Below, one piece after another: positions 10,085 to 23,700 of a stretch of 64,000 nucleotides of DNA. The position numbers were made by a program, and so were the translations under genes. How positions within the stretch are numbered: position 1 is the first letter of the stretch; each line of letters begins with the position of its first letter. Source of the stretch: Diospyros lotus. Lineage: Eukaryota > Streptophyta > Magnoliopsida > Ericales > Ebenaceae. The notes under the pieces were generated by a model that ran no database searches, had not been told where the DNA came from, and was given only the letters and a program-made list of their open reading frames with translations. Location: contig NC_068339.1 of assembly GCF_014633365.1 (NCBI RefSeq), positions 30,203,316 to 30,267,315 on the forward strand, given 5' to 3'.

Positions 10085-11034
10085 ATATTTTGTGTATCAA
10101 AATGTCGTCTTCAACATGGATTTGGAATCGTTAAAATCAAATCAGCCAATTTCGAGATATCATTGATTGTAAAAAAGTTGTCTTATTCTTCCTGAAGGTG
10201 TTCTACTATGGACCCATAGCAAAAACCCAAGTTTCCAAAATAACCCAAAATTGTAATTTGGACTTTCATTAGAGTATTTTGTGAATCAAAATGACTTCCT
10301 TCACATGGATTTGGAATCGCCAAAATCAAATTAGCCAATTTGGAGATATCGTTGATGGTAAGAAATTTGTCTTATTCTTCCTTAAGGTGTTCTACTATAG
10401 ACCCATGTGTAAAACCCAACTTTCCAAAATAATCCGAAATTGGAATTTAGACTTTTATTGGAGTATTTTGTGTATCAAAATGTCGTCTGTCACATGGATT
10501 TGCAATCGTCAAAATCAAATTAGTCAATTTCGAGATATGCTTGATTGTAACAAACATGTCTTATAATTCCTTAAGGTGTTCTACTATGGACCCATGGCTA
10601 AAACACAAGTTTCCAAAATAACCCGAAATTGGAATTTCGACTTTCATTAGAGTATTTTGTGTATCAAAATGTCATTTTTCATATGGATTTGGAATCGTCA
10701 AAATCAAATTAGTCAATTTGGAGATATCCTTGATTCTAACAAACATGTCTTATTCTTCCTTAAGGTGTTCTACTATGGACCCTTGGCTAAAACACAAGTT
10801 TCAAAAATAACCCGAAATTGGAATTTGGACTTTCATTAGAGTATTTTGTGTATCAAAATGTCGTCTTCAACATGGATTTGGAATCGTCAAAATCAAATTA
10901 GCCAATTTGGAGATATCGTTGATTGTAAGAAAGTTGTCTTATTCTTCCTTAAGGTATTTTACTATGGACCCATGACTAAAACCAAAGTTTCCAAAATAAT
11001 CCGAAATTGGAATTTAGACTTTCATTACAGTATT

Positions 11035-11228
11035 TTGTGTATCAAAATGTCGTCTTCAACATGGATTTGGAATCGTCAAAATCAAATTTGCCAATTTGGA
11101 GATATCGTTGATTGTAAGAAAGTTGTCTTGTCTTATTCTTCCTTAAGGTGCTATACAATAGACCCATGGCTAAAACCCAAGTTTCCAAAATAACCCGAAA
11201 TTGGAATTTGGACTTTCATTAGCGTATT
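11035..11228 (+). repeat. 194-bp K monomer with a 5-bp microduplication
   Basis: This K monomer reads GTTGTCTTGTCTTATTC, a duplicated CTTGT compared with the usual GTTGTCTTATTC. The same marker occurs at 13876-14069 and 25276-25469, and each time the preceding K monomer has ATGACTAAAACC. The three loci are therefore related by duplication of a segment, not by independent mutation. Confidence 0.85.
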
Positions 11229-14200
11229 TTGTGTATCAAAATGACTTCCTTCACATGCATTTGGAATCGCCAAAATCAAATTAGCCAATTTGGAGATATC
11301 GTTGATGGTAAGAAAGTTGTCTTATTATTCCTTAAGGTGTTCTACTATGGACCCATGTCTAAAACCCAACTTTCCAAAATAATCCGAAATTGGAATTTAG
11401 ACTTTTATTAGAGTATTTTGTGTATCAAAATGTTGTCTTTCACATGGATTTGGAATCATCAAAATCAAATTAGTCAATTTCGAGATATCCTTGATTGTAA
11501 CAAACATGTCTTATTCTTCCTTAAGGTGTTCTACTATGGACCCATGGCTAAAACACAAGTTTCCAAAATAACCCGAAATTGGAATTTCGACTTTCATTAG
11601 AGTATTTTGTGTATCAAAATGTCATTTTTCATATGGATTTGGAATCGTCAAAATCAAATTAGTCAATTTGGAGATATCCTTGATTCTAAAAAACATGTCT
11701 TAATCTTCCTTAAGGTGTTCTACTATGGACCCTTGGCTAAAACACAAGTTTCCAAAATAAACAGAAATTGGAATTTAGACTTTCATTAGAGTATTTTGTG
11801 TATCAAAATGTCGTCTTCAACAAGGATTTGGAATCGTCAAAATCAACTTAGCCAATTTGGAGATATCGTTGATTATAAGAAAGTTGTCGTATTCTTCCTT
11901 AAGGTGCTGTACAATGGACCCATGGCTAAAACCCAAGTTTCCAAAATAACCCGAAATTGGAATTTGGACTTTCATTAGAGTATTTTGTGTATCAAAATGT
12001 CATCTCTCACATGGATTTGGAATCGTCAAAATGAAATTAGTCAATTTCGAGATCTCCTTGATTGTAACAAACATGTCTTATTCTTCCTTAAGGTGTTGTA
12101 CTATGGACCCATGGCTAAAACACAAGTTTCCAAAATAACCCGAAATTGGAATTTCGACTTTCATTAGAGTATTTTGTGTATCAAAATGTCGTTTTTCATA
12201 TGGATTTGGAATCGTCAAAATCAAATTAGTCAATTCGGAGATGTCCTTGAATATAACAAACATGTCCAATTCTTGCTTAAGGTGTTCTACTATGGACCCT
12301 TGGCTAAAACACAAGTTTCCAAAATAATCCGAAATTGGAATTTAGACTTTCATTAGAGTATTTTGTGTATCAAAATGACGTCTTCAACATGGATTTGGAA
12401 TCATCAAAATCAAATTTTCCAATTTGGAGATATCGTTGATTGTAAAAAAGTTGTCTTATTCTTCCTTAAGGTGATGTACAATGGACCCATGGCTAAAACC
12501 CAAGTTTCCAAAATAACCCGAAATTGGAATTTGGACTTTCATTAGCGTATTTTGTGTATCAAAATGACTTCTTTCACATGCATTTGGAATCGTCAAAATC
12601 AAATTAGCCAATTTGGAGATATCGTTGATGGTAAGAAAGTTGTCTTATTCTTCCTTAAGGTGTTCTACTATGGACCAATGTCTAAAACCCAACTTTACAA
12701 AATAATCCGAAATTGGAATTTAGACTTTTATTAGAGTATTTTTCTGTATCAAAATGACTTCTTTCACATGGATTAGGAATCGCCAAAATCAAATTAGCCA
12801 ATTTGGAGATATCGTTGATGGTAAGAAAGTTGTCTTATTTTTCCTTAGGGTGTTCTACTATGGACCCATGTCTAAAACCCAACTTTCCAAAATAATCCGA
12901 AATTGGAATTTAGACTTTTATTAGAGTATTTTGTGTATCAAAATGTCGTCTTTCACATGGATTTGGAATCGTCAAAATGAAATTAGTCAATTTCGAGATA
13001 TCCTTGATTGCAACAAACATGTCTTATTCTTCCTTAAGGTGTTCTACTATGGACCCATGGCTAAAACACAAGTTTCCAAAATAACCCGAAATTGGAATTT
13101 CGACTTTCATTAGAGAATTTTGTGTATCAAAATGTCCATTTTCATATGGATTTGGAATCGTCAAAATCAAATTAGTCAATTTGGAGATGTCCTTGAGTAT
13201 AACAAACATGTCCAATTCTTGCTTAAGGTGTTCTACTATGGACCCTTGGCTAAAACACAAGTTTCCAAAATAATCCGAAATTGGAATTTAGACTTTCATT
13301 AGAGTATTTTGTGTATCAAAATGTCGTTTTTCATATGGATTTGGAATCGTCAAAATCAAATTAGTCAATTCGGAGATGTCCTTGAATATAACAAACATGT
13401 CCAATTCTTGCTTAAGGTGTTCTACTATGGACCCTTGGCTAAAACACAAGTTTCCAAAATAATCCGAAATTGGAATTTAGACTTTCATTAGAGTATTTTG
13501 TGTATCAAAATGACGTCTTCAACATGGATTTGGAATCATCAAAATCAAATTTGCCAATTTGGAGATATCGTTGATTGTAAGAAAGTTGTCTTATTCTTCC
13601 TTAAGGTGCTGTACAATGGACCCATGGCAAAAACCCAAGTTTCCAAAATAACCCGAAATTGGAATTTAGACTTTTTTTAGAGTATTTTGTGTATGAAAAT
13701 GTCGTCTTCAACATGGATTTGGAATCGTCAAAATCAAATTAGCCAATTTGGAGATATCGTTGATTGTAAGAAAGTTGTCTTATTCTTCCTTAAGGTATTT
13801 TACTATGGACCCATGACTAAAACCAAAGTTTCCAAAATAATCCGAAATTTGAATTTAGACTTTCATTACAGTATTTTGTGTATCAAAATGTCGTCTTCAA
13901 CATGGATTTGGAATCGTCAAAATCAAATTTGCCAATTTGGAGATATCGTTGATTGTAAGAAAGTTGTCTTGTCTTATTCTTCCTTAAGGTGCTATACAAT
14001 GGACCCATGGCTAAAACCCAAGTTTCCAAAATAACCCAAAATTGGAATTCGGACTTTCATTAGCGTATTTTGTGTATGAAAATGACTTCCTTCACATGCA
14101 TTTGGAATCGCCAAAATCAAATTAGCCAATTTGGAGATATCGTTGATGGTAAGAAAGTTGTCTTATTATTCCTTAAGGTGTTCTACTATGGACCCATGTC

Positions 14201-15392
14201 TAAAACCCAACTTTCCAAAATAATCCGAAATTGGAATTTAAACTTTTATTAGAGTATTTTGTGTATCAAAATGTTGTCTTTCACATGGATTTAAAATCAT
14301 CAAAATCAACTTAGCCAATTTGGAGATATCGTTGATTATAAGAAAGTTGTCTTATTCTTCCTTAAGGTATTCTACTATGGACCCATGGCTAAAACAAAAG
14401 TTTCCAAAATAATCCGAAATTGGAATTTAGACTTTTATTAGAGTATTTTGTGTATCAAAATGTCGTCTTCAACATGGATTTGGAATCGTCAAAATCAAAT
14501 TAGCCAATTTGGAGATATCGTTGATTGTAAGAAAGTTGTCTTATTCTTCCTTAAGGTGCTGTACAATGGACCCATGGCTAAAACCAAAGTTTCCAAAATA
14601 ACCCGAAATTGGAATTTGGACTTTCATTAGAGTATTTTGTGTATCAAAATGACTTCTTTCACATGGATTAGGAATCGCCAAAATCAAATTAGCCAATTTG
14701 GAGATATCGTTGATGGTAAGAAAGTTATCTTATTTTTCCTTAGGGTGTTCTACTATGGACCCATGTCTAAAACCCAACTTTCCAAAATACTCCGAAATTG
14801 GAATTTAGACTTTTATTAGAGTATTTTGTGTATCAAAATGTCGTCTTTCACATGGATTTGGAATCGTCAAAATGAAATTAGTCAATTTCGAGATATCCTT
14901 GATTGTAACAAACATGTCTTATTCTTCCTTAAAGTGTTCTACTATGGACCCATGGCTAAAACACAAGTTTCCAAAATAACCCGAAATTGGAATTTCGACT
15001 TTCATTAGAGTATTTTGTGTATCAAAATGTCGTCTTCAACATGGATTTCGAATCGTCAAAATCAAATTAGCCAATTTGGAGATATCGTTGATTGTAAGAA
15101 AGTTGTCTTATTCTTCCTTAAGGTATTCTACTATGGACCCATGGCTAAAACCAAAATTTCCAAAATAATCCGAAATTGGAATTTAGACTTTTTTTAGAGT
15201 ATTTTGTGTATCAAAATGTCGTCTTCAACATGGATTTGGTATCGTCAAAATCAAATTAGCCAATTTGGAGATATCGTTGATTGTAAGAAAGTTCTCTTTT
15301 TCTTCCTTAAGGTGTTCTACAATGGACCCATGGCTAAAACCCAAGTTTCCAAAATAACCCGAAATTGGAATTTGGACTTTCATTAGAGTATT

Positions 15393-16148
15393 TTGTGTAT
15401 CAAAATGACTTCTTTCACATGGATTTGGAATCGCCAAAATCAAATTACCCAATTTGGAGATATCGTTGATAGTAAGAAAGTTGTCTTATTTTTCCTTAAG
15501 GTGTTCTACTATGGACCCATGTCTAAAACCCAACTTTCTAAAATAATCCAAAATTGGAATTTAGACTTTTATTAGAGTATTTTGTGTATCAAAATGTCGT
15601 CTCTCACATGGATGTGGAATCGCCAAAATCAAATTAGTCAATTTCGAGATATCCTTGATTGTAACAAACTTGTTTTATTCTTCCTTAAGGTGTTCTACTA
15701 TGGACCCATGGGTAAAACACAAATTTCCAAAATAACCCGAAATTGGAATTTTGACTTTCATTAGAGTATTTTGTGTACCAAAATGTCGTTTTTCATATGG
15801 ATTTGGAATCGTCAAACTCAAATTGGTCAATTTGGAAATATCCTTGATTCTAACAAACATGTCTTATTCTTGCTTAAGGTGTTCTACTATGGACCCATGG
15901 CTAACACACAAGTTTCCAAAATAACCCGAAATTTGAATTTGTACTTTCATTATAGTATTTTGTGTATCAAAATGTCGTCTTCAACATGGATTTGGAATCG
16001 TCATAATCAAATTAGCCAATTTGGAGATATCGTTGATTGTAAGAAAGTTGTCTTATTCTTCCTTAAAGTGTTCTACTATGGACCCAAGGCTAAAACCCAA
16101 GTTTCCAAATTAACCCAAAATTGGAATTTGTACTTTCATTAGAGTATT
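15393..16148 (+). repeat. Reference T-N-F-K higher-order unit (756 bp)
   Basis: Four consecutive subtypes begin at 15393 (T), 15582 (N), 15771 (F) and 15960 (K), and the next T begins at 16149, so the unit is exactly 4 x 189 bp. A near copy lies 5348 bp to the right (20741-21496) and another matches its F-K-T part at 26415-26975. Confidence 0.85.
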
Positions 16149-19100
16149 TTGTGTATCAAAATGACTTCTTTCACATGGATTTGGAATCGTCAAAATCAAA
16201 CTAGCCAATTTGGAGATATCGTTGATGGTAAGAAAGTTGTCTTATTCTTACTTAACGTGTTCTACTACGGACCCATGTGTAAAACCCAAATTTCCAAAAT
16301 AATCCGAAATTGGAATTTAGACTTTTATTAGAGTATTTTGTGTATCAAAATGTCGTCTATCACATGGATTTGGAATCGAAAAAATCAAATTAGTCAATTT
16401 CGAGATATCCTTGATTGTAACAAACATGTCTTATTCTTCCTTAAAGTGATCTACTATGGACCCATGGCTAAAACACAAATTTCCAAAATAACCCGAAATT
16501 GGAATATCGACTTTCATTAGAGTATTTTGTGTATCAAAATGTCGTCTTTCACATGGATTTGGAATCATCAAAATCAAATTAGACAATTTCGAGATATCCT
16601 TGATTGTAACAAACATGTCTTATTCTTCCTTAAGGTGTTCTACTATGGACCCATGGCTAAAACACAAGTTTCCAAAATAACCCGAAATTTGAATTTCGAT
16701 TTTCATTAGAGTATTTTGTGTATCAAAATGTCGTTTTTATATGGATTTGGAATCGTCAAAATCAAATTAGCCAATTTGGAGATATCCTTGATTCTAAGAA
16801 AGTTGTCTTATTCTTCCTTAAGGTATTCTACTATGGACCCATGGCTAAAACCAAAGTTTCCAAAATAATCCGAAATTGGAATTTGGACTTTCATTAGAGT
16901 ATTTTGTGTATCAAAATGTCGTCTTCAACATGGCTTTGGAATCGTCAAAATCAAATTAGTCAATTTCCAGATATCCATGATTGTAACAAACATGTCTTAT
17001 TCTTCCTTAAGGTGATCTACTATGGACCCATGGCTAAAACACAAATTTCCAAAATAACCCGAAATTGGAATTTCGACTTTCATTAGAGTATTTCGTGTAT
17101 CAAAATGTCGTTTTTCATATGGATTTGGAATCGTCAAACTCAAATTGGTCAATTTGGAGATATCCTTGATTCTAACAAACATGTCTTATTCTTGCTTAAG
17201 GTGTTCTACTATGGACCCTTGGCTAACACACAAGTTTCCAAAATAAACCGAAATTGGAATTTGTACTTTCATTATAGTATTTTGTGTATCAAAATGTCGT
17301 CTTCAACATGGATTTGGAATCGTCATAATCAAATTAGCCAATTTGGAGATATCGTTGATTGTAAGAAAGTTGTCTTATTCTTCCTTAAAGTGTTCTACCC
17401 ATACCCATGGCTAAAACCCAAGTTTCCAAAATAACCCAAAATTGGAATTTGTACTTTCATTAGAGTATTTTGTGTATCGAAATGACTTCTTTCACATGGA
17501 TTTGGAATCGTCAAAATCAAACTAGCCAATTTGGAGATATCGTTGATGGTAAGAAAGTTGTCTTATTCTTCCTTAACGTGTTCTACTATGGACCCATGTC
17601 TAAAACCCAACTTTCCAAAATAATCCGAAATTGGAATTTAGACTTTTATTAGAGTATTTTGTGTATCAAAATGTCGTCTGTCACATGGATTTGGAATCGA
17701 CAAAATCAAATTAGTCAATTTCCAGATATCCATGATTGTAACAAACATGTCTTATTCTTCCTTAAGGTGATCTACTATGGACCCATGGCCAAAACACAAA
17801 TTTCCAAAATAACCCGAAATTGGATTTCGACTTTCATTAGAGTATTTTGTGTATCAAAATGTAGTTTTTCATATGGATTTGGAATCGTCAAACTCAAATT
17901 AGTCAATTTGGAGATATCCTGGATTCTAACAAACATGTCTTATTCTTGCTTAAGGTGTTCAACTATGAACCCATGGCTAAAACACAAGTTTCCAAAATAA
18001 CCCGAAATTGGAATTTCGACTTTCATTAGAGTATTTTGTGTATCAAAATGTCGTCTTCAACATGGATTTGGAATCGTCAAAACCTAATTAGCCAATTTGG
18101 AGATATCGTTGATTGTAAGAAAGTTGTCTTATTCTTCCTTAAAGTGTACTACTATGGACCCATGGCTAAAACCAAAGTTTCCAAAATAAACCAAAATTGG
18201 AATTTGTACTTTCATTAGAGTATTTTGTGTATCAAAATGACTTCTTTCACATGGATTTGGAATCGTCAAAATCAAACTAGCCAATTTGGAGATATCGTTG
18301 ATGGTAAGAAAGTTGTCTTATTCTTCCTTAACGTGTTCTACTATGGACCCATGTCTAAAACCCAACTTTCCAAAATAATCTGAAATTGGAATTTAGACTT
18401 TTATTAGAGTATTTTGTGTATCAAAATGTCGTCTGTCACATGGATTTGGAATCGACAAAATCAAATTAGTCAATTTCAGATATCCATGATTGTAACAAAC
18501 ATGTCTTATTCTTCCTTAAGGTGATCTACTATGGACCCATGGCCAAAACACAAATTTCCAAAATAACCCGAAATTGGAATTCGACTTTCATTAGAGTATT
18601 TTGTGTATCAAAATGTAGTTTTTCATATGGATTTGGAATCGTCAAACTCAAATTAGTCAATTTGGAGATATCCTGGATTCTAACAAACCTGTCTTATTCT
18701 TGCTTACGGTGTTCAACTTTGAACCCATGGCTAAAACACAAGTTTCCAAAATAACCCGAAATTTGAATTTCGATTTTCATTAGAGTATTTTGTGTATCAA
18801 AATGTCGTTTTTCATATGGATTTGGAATCGTCAAAACCTAATTAGCCAATTTGGAGATATCGTTGATTGTAAGAAAGTTGTCTTATTCTTCCTTAAGGTA
18901 TTCTACTATGGACCCATGGCTAAAACCAAAGTTTCCAAAATAATCCGAAATTGGAATTTGGACTTTCATTAGAGTATTTTGTAGATCAAAATGTCCTCTT
19001 CAACATGGATTTGGAATCGTCAAAATCAAATTAGCCAATTTGGAGATATCGTTGATTGTAAGAAAGTTGTCTTATTCTTCCTTAAGGTGCTGTACAATGG

Positions 19101-19356
19101 ACCCATGGCTAAAACCCAAGTTTCCAAAATAACCTGAAATTGGAATTTGGACATTCATTAGCGTATTTTGTGTATCAAAATGACTTCTTTCACATGCATT
19201 TGGAATCGCCAAAATCAAATTAGCTAATTTGGAGATATCGTTGATGGCAAGAAAGTTGTCTTATTCTTCCTTAAGGTGTTCTACTATGGACCCATGTCTA
19301 AAACCCAACTTTCCAAAATAATTCGAAATTGGAATTTAGACTTTTATTAGGGTATT

Positions 19357-19437
19357 TTGTGTATCAAAATGACTTCTTTCACATGGATTTGGAATCGCCA
19401 AAATCAAATTACCCAATTTGGAGATATCAAAATGTCA
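19357..19437 (+). repeat. Truncated T monomer fused to an F monomer
   Basis: A T monomer stops after GGAGATATC and passes straight into AAAATGTCATTTTTC of an F monomer near 19428. About 110 bp are missing. The shared ATC at the join suggests a microhomology deletion. Confidence 0.8.
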
Positions 19438-20700
19438 TTTTTCATATGGATTTGGAATCGTCAAAATCAGATTAGTCAATTTGGAGATATCCTTGATTCT
19501 AACAAACATGTCTTATTCTTCCTTAAGGTGTTCTAGTTTGGACCCATGGCTAAAACCCAACTTTCCAAAATAATTCGAAATTGGAATTTCGACTTTCATT
19601 AGAGTATTTTGTGTATCAAAATGTCGTCTTTCACAAGGATTTGGAATCGTCAAAATCAAATTAGTCAATTTTGAGATATCCTTGATTGTAACAAACATGT
19701 CTGATTTTCCTTAAGGTGTTCTAGTATGGACCCATGGCTAAAACACAAGTTTCCAAAATAAACTGAAATTGGAATTTGGACATTCATTAGCATATTTTGG
19801 GTGTCAAAATGTCGTCTTCAACATGGACTTGGAATCGTCAAAATCAAATTAGCCAATTTGGAGATATCGTTGATTGTAAGAAAGTTGTCTTATTCTTCCT
19901 TAAGGTATTCTACTATGGACCCATGGCTAAAACCAAAATTTCCAAAATAATCCGAAATTGGAATTTAGACTTTTTTTAGAGTATTTTGTGTATCAAAATG
20001 TCGTCTTCAACATGGATTTGGTATCGTCAAAATCAAATTAGCCAATTTGGAGATATCGTTGATTGTAAGAAAGTTGTCTTATTCTTCCTTAAGGTGTTCT
20101 ACAATGGACCCATGGCAAAAACCCAACTTTCCAAAATAAATCGAAATTGGAATTTCGACTTTCATTAGAGTATTTTGTGTATCAAAATGTCGTCTTTCAC
20201 AAGGATTTGGAATCGTCAAAATCAAATTAGTCAATTTTGAGATATCCTTGATTGTAACAAACATGTCTGATTTTCCTTAAGGTGTTCTAGTATGGACCCA
20301 TGGCTAAAACACAAGTTTCCAAAATAAACCGAAATTGGAATTTGGACATTCATTAGCATATTTTGGGTGTCAAAATGTCGTCTTCAACATGGACTTGGAA
20401 TCGTCAAAATCAAATTAGCCAATTTGGAGATATCGTTGATTGTAAGAAAGTTGTCTTATTCTTCCTTAAGGTATTCTACTATGGACCCATGGTTAAAACC
20501 AAAATTTCCAAAATAATCCGAAATTGGAATTTAGACTTTTTTTAGAGTATTTTGTGTATCAAAATGTCGTCTTCAACATGGATTTGGTATCGTCAAAATC
20601 AAATTAGCCAATTTGGAAATATCGTTGATTGTAAGAAAGTTGTCTTATTCTTCCTTAAGGTGTTCTACAATGGACCCATGGCTAAAACCCAAGTTTCCAA
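19438..20700 (+). repeat. Local trimeric repeat N-K-K (566 bp), two copies
   Basis: Monomers at 19608 (N), 19797 (K) and 19986 (K) are repeated at 20174, 20363 and 20552 with an offset of 566 bp (3 x 189 minus 1). Both copies share rare changes: TTTTGAGATATCC, ATGTCTGATTTTCC, TTCTAGTATGG and TTGGGTGTCAAAATG. This is a small local amplification inside the array. Confidence 0.8.
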
Positions 20701-23700
20701 AATAACCCGAAATTGGAATTTGGACTTTCATTAGAGTATTTTGTGTATCAAAATGACTTCTTTCACATGGATTTGGAATCGCCAAAATCAAATTACCCAA
20801 TTTGGAGATATCGTTGATAGTAAGAAAGTTGTCTTATTTTTCCTTAAGGTGTTCTACTATGGACCCATGTCTAAAACCCAACTTTCTAAAATAATCCGAA
20901 ATTGGAATTTAGACTTTTATTAGAGTATTTTATGTATCAAAATGTCGTCTCTCACATGGATTTGGAATCGTCAAAATCAAATTAGTCAATTTCGAGATAT
21001 CCTTAATTGTAACAAACTTATTTTATTCTTCCTTAAGGTGTTCTACTATGGACCCATGGGTAAAACACAAGTTTCCAAAATAACCCGAAATTGGAATTTC
21101 GACTTTCATTAGAGTATTTTGTGTATCAAAATGTCGTTTTTCATATGGATTTGGAATCGTCAAACTCAAATTGGTCAATTTGGAAATATCCTTGATTCTA
21201 ACAAACATGTCTTATTCTTGCTTAAGGTGTTCTACTATGGACCCTTGGCTAACACACAAGTTTCCAAAATAACCCGAAATTGGAATTTGTACTTTCATTA
21301 TAGTATTTTGTGTATCAAAATGTCGTCTTCAACATGGATTTGGAATCGTCATAATCAAATTAGCCAATTTGGAGATATCGTTGATTGTAAGAAAGTTGTC
21401 TTATTCTTCCTTAAAGTGTTCTACTATGGACCCATGGCTAAAACCCAAGTTTCAAAATTAACCCAAAATTGGAATTTGTACTTTCATTAGAGTATTTTGT
21501 GTATCAAAATGACTTCTTTCACATGGATTTGGAATCGTCAAAATCAAACTAGCCAATTTGGAGATATCGTTGATGGTAAGAAAGTTGTCTTATTCTTCCT
21601 TAACGTGTTCTACTATGGACCCATGTGTAAAACCCAACTTTCCAAAATAATCCGAAATTGGAATTTAGACTTTTATTAGAGTATTTTGTGTATCAAAATG
21701 TCGTCTGTCACATGGATTTGTAATCGAAAAAATCAAATTAGTCAATTTCGAGATATCCTTGATTGTAACAAACATGTCTTATTCTTCCTTAAGGTGATCT
21801 ACTATGGACCCATGGCTAAAACACAAATTTTCAAAATAACCCGAAATTGGAATTTTGACTTTCATTAGAGTATTTTGTGTATCAAAATGTCGTCTTTCAC
21901 ATGGATTTGGAATCATCAAAATCAAATTAGTCAATTTCGAGATATCCTTGATTGTAACAAACATGTCTTATTCTTCCTTAAGGTGTTCTACTATGGACCC
22001 ATGGCTAAAACACAAGTTTCCAAAATAACCCGAAATTTGAATTTCGATTTTCATTAGAGTATTTTGTGTATCAAAATGTCGTTTTTCATATGGATTTGGA
22101 ATCGTCAAAATCAAATTAGTCAATTTGGGGATATCCTTGATTCTAAGAAACATGTCTTATTCTTCCTTAAGGTGTTCTACTATGGACCCTTGGCTAAAAC
22201 ACAAGTTTCCAAAATAACCCGAAATTGGAATTTGGACTTTCACAAGAGTATTTTGTGTATCAAAATGTCGTCTTCAACCCGGATTTAGAATCGTCATAAT
22301 CAAATTAGCCAATTTGGAGATATCGTTGATTGTAAGAAAGTTGTCTTATTCTTCCTTAAGGTATTCTACTATGGACCCATGGCTAAAACCAAAGTCTCCA
22401 AAATAATCCGAAATTGGAATTTGGACTTTCATTAGAGTATTTTGTGTATCAAAATGTCGTCTTCAACATGGATTTGGAATCGTCAAAATCAAATTTGCCA
22501 ATTTGGAGATATCGTTGATTGTAAGAAAGTTGTCTTATTCTTCCATAAGGTGCTGTACAATGGACCCATGGCTAAAACCCAAGTTTCCAAAATAACCCGA
22601 AATTGGAATTTGGACTTTCATTAGCGTATTTTGTGTATCAAAATGACTTCTTTCACATGCATTTGGAATCGCCAAAATCAAATTAGCCAATTTGGAGATA
22701 TCGTTGATGGCAAGAAAGTTGTCTTATTCTTCCTTAAGGTGTTCTACTATGGACCCATGTCTAAAACCCAACTTTCCAAAATAATCTGAAATTAGAATTT
22801 AGACTTTTATTAGAGTATTTTGTGTATCAAAATGTCGTCTTTCACATGGATTTGGAATCATCAAAATCAAATTAGTCAATTTCGAGATATCCTTGATTGT
22901 AACAAACATGTCTTATTCTTCCTTAAGGTGTTCTACTATGGACCCATAACTAAAACACAAGTTCCCAAAATAACCCGAAATTGGAATTTGGACTTTCACT
23001 AGAGTATTTTGTGTATCAAAATGTCATCTTCAACATGGATTTGGAATCGTCAAAATCAAATTATCCAAGTTGGAGATATCGTTGATTGTAAGAAAGTTGT
23101 CTTATAAGACCTTAAGGTATTCTACTATGGACCCATGGCTAAAACCAAAGTTTCCAAAATAATCCGAAATTGGAATTTGGACTTTTATTAGAGTATTTTG
23201 TGTATCAAAATGTCGTCTTCAACATGGATTTGGAATCGTCAAAATCAAATTAGTCAATTTCCAGATATCCATGATTGTAACAAACATATCTTATTCTTCC
23301 TTAAGGTGATCTACTATGGACCCATGGCTAAAACACAAATTTCCAAAATAACCCGAAATTGGAATTTCGACTTTCATTAGAGTATTTCGTGTATCAAAAT
23401 GTCGTTTTTCATATGGATTTGGAATCGTCAAACTCAAATTGGTCAATTTGGAGATATCCTTGATTCTAACAAACATGTCTTATTCTTGCTTAAGGCGTTC
23501 TACTATGTACCCTTGGATAACACACAAGTTTCCAAAATAAACCGAAATTGGAATTTGTACTTTCATTATAGTATTTTGTGTATCAAAATGTCGTCTTCAA
23601 CATGGATTTGGAATTGTCATAATCAGATTAGCCAATTTGGAGATATCGTTGATTGTAAGAAAGTTGTCTTATTCTTCCTTAAAGTGTTCTACCCATACCC

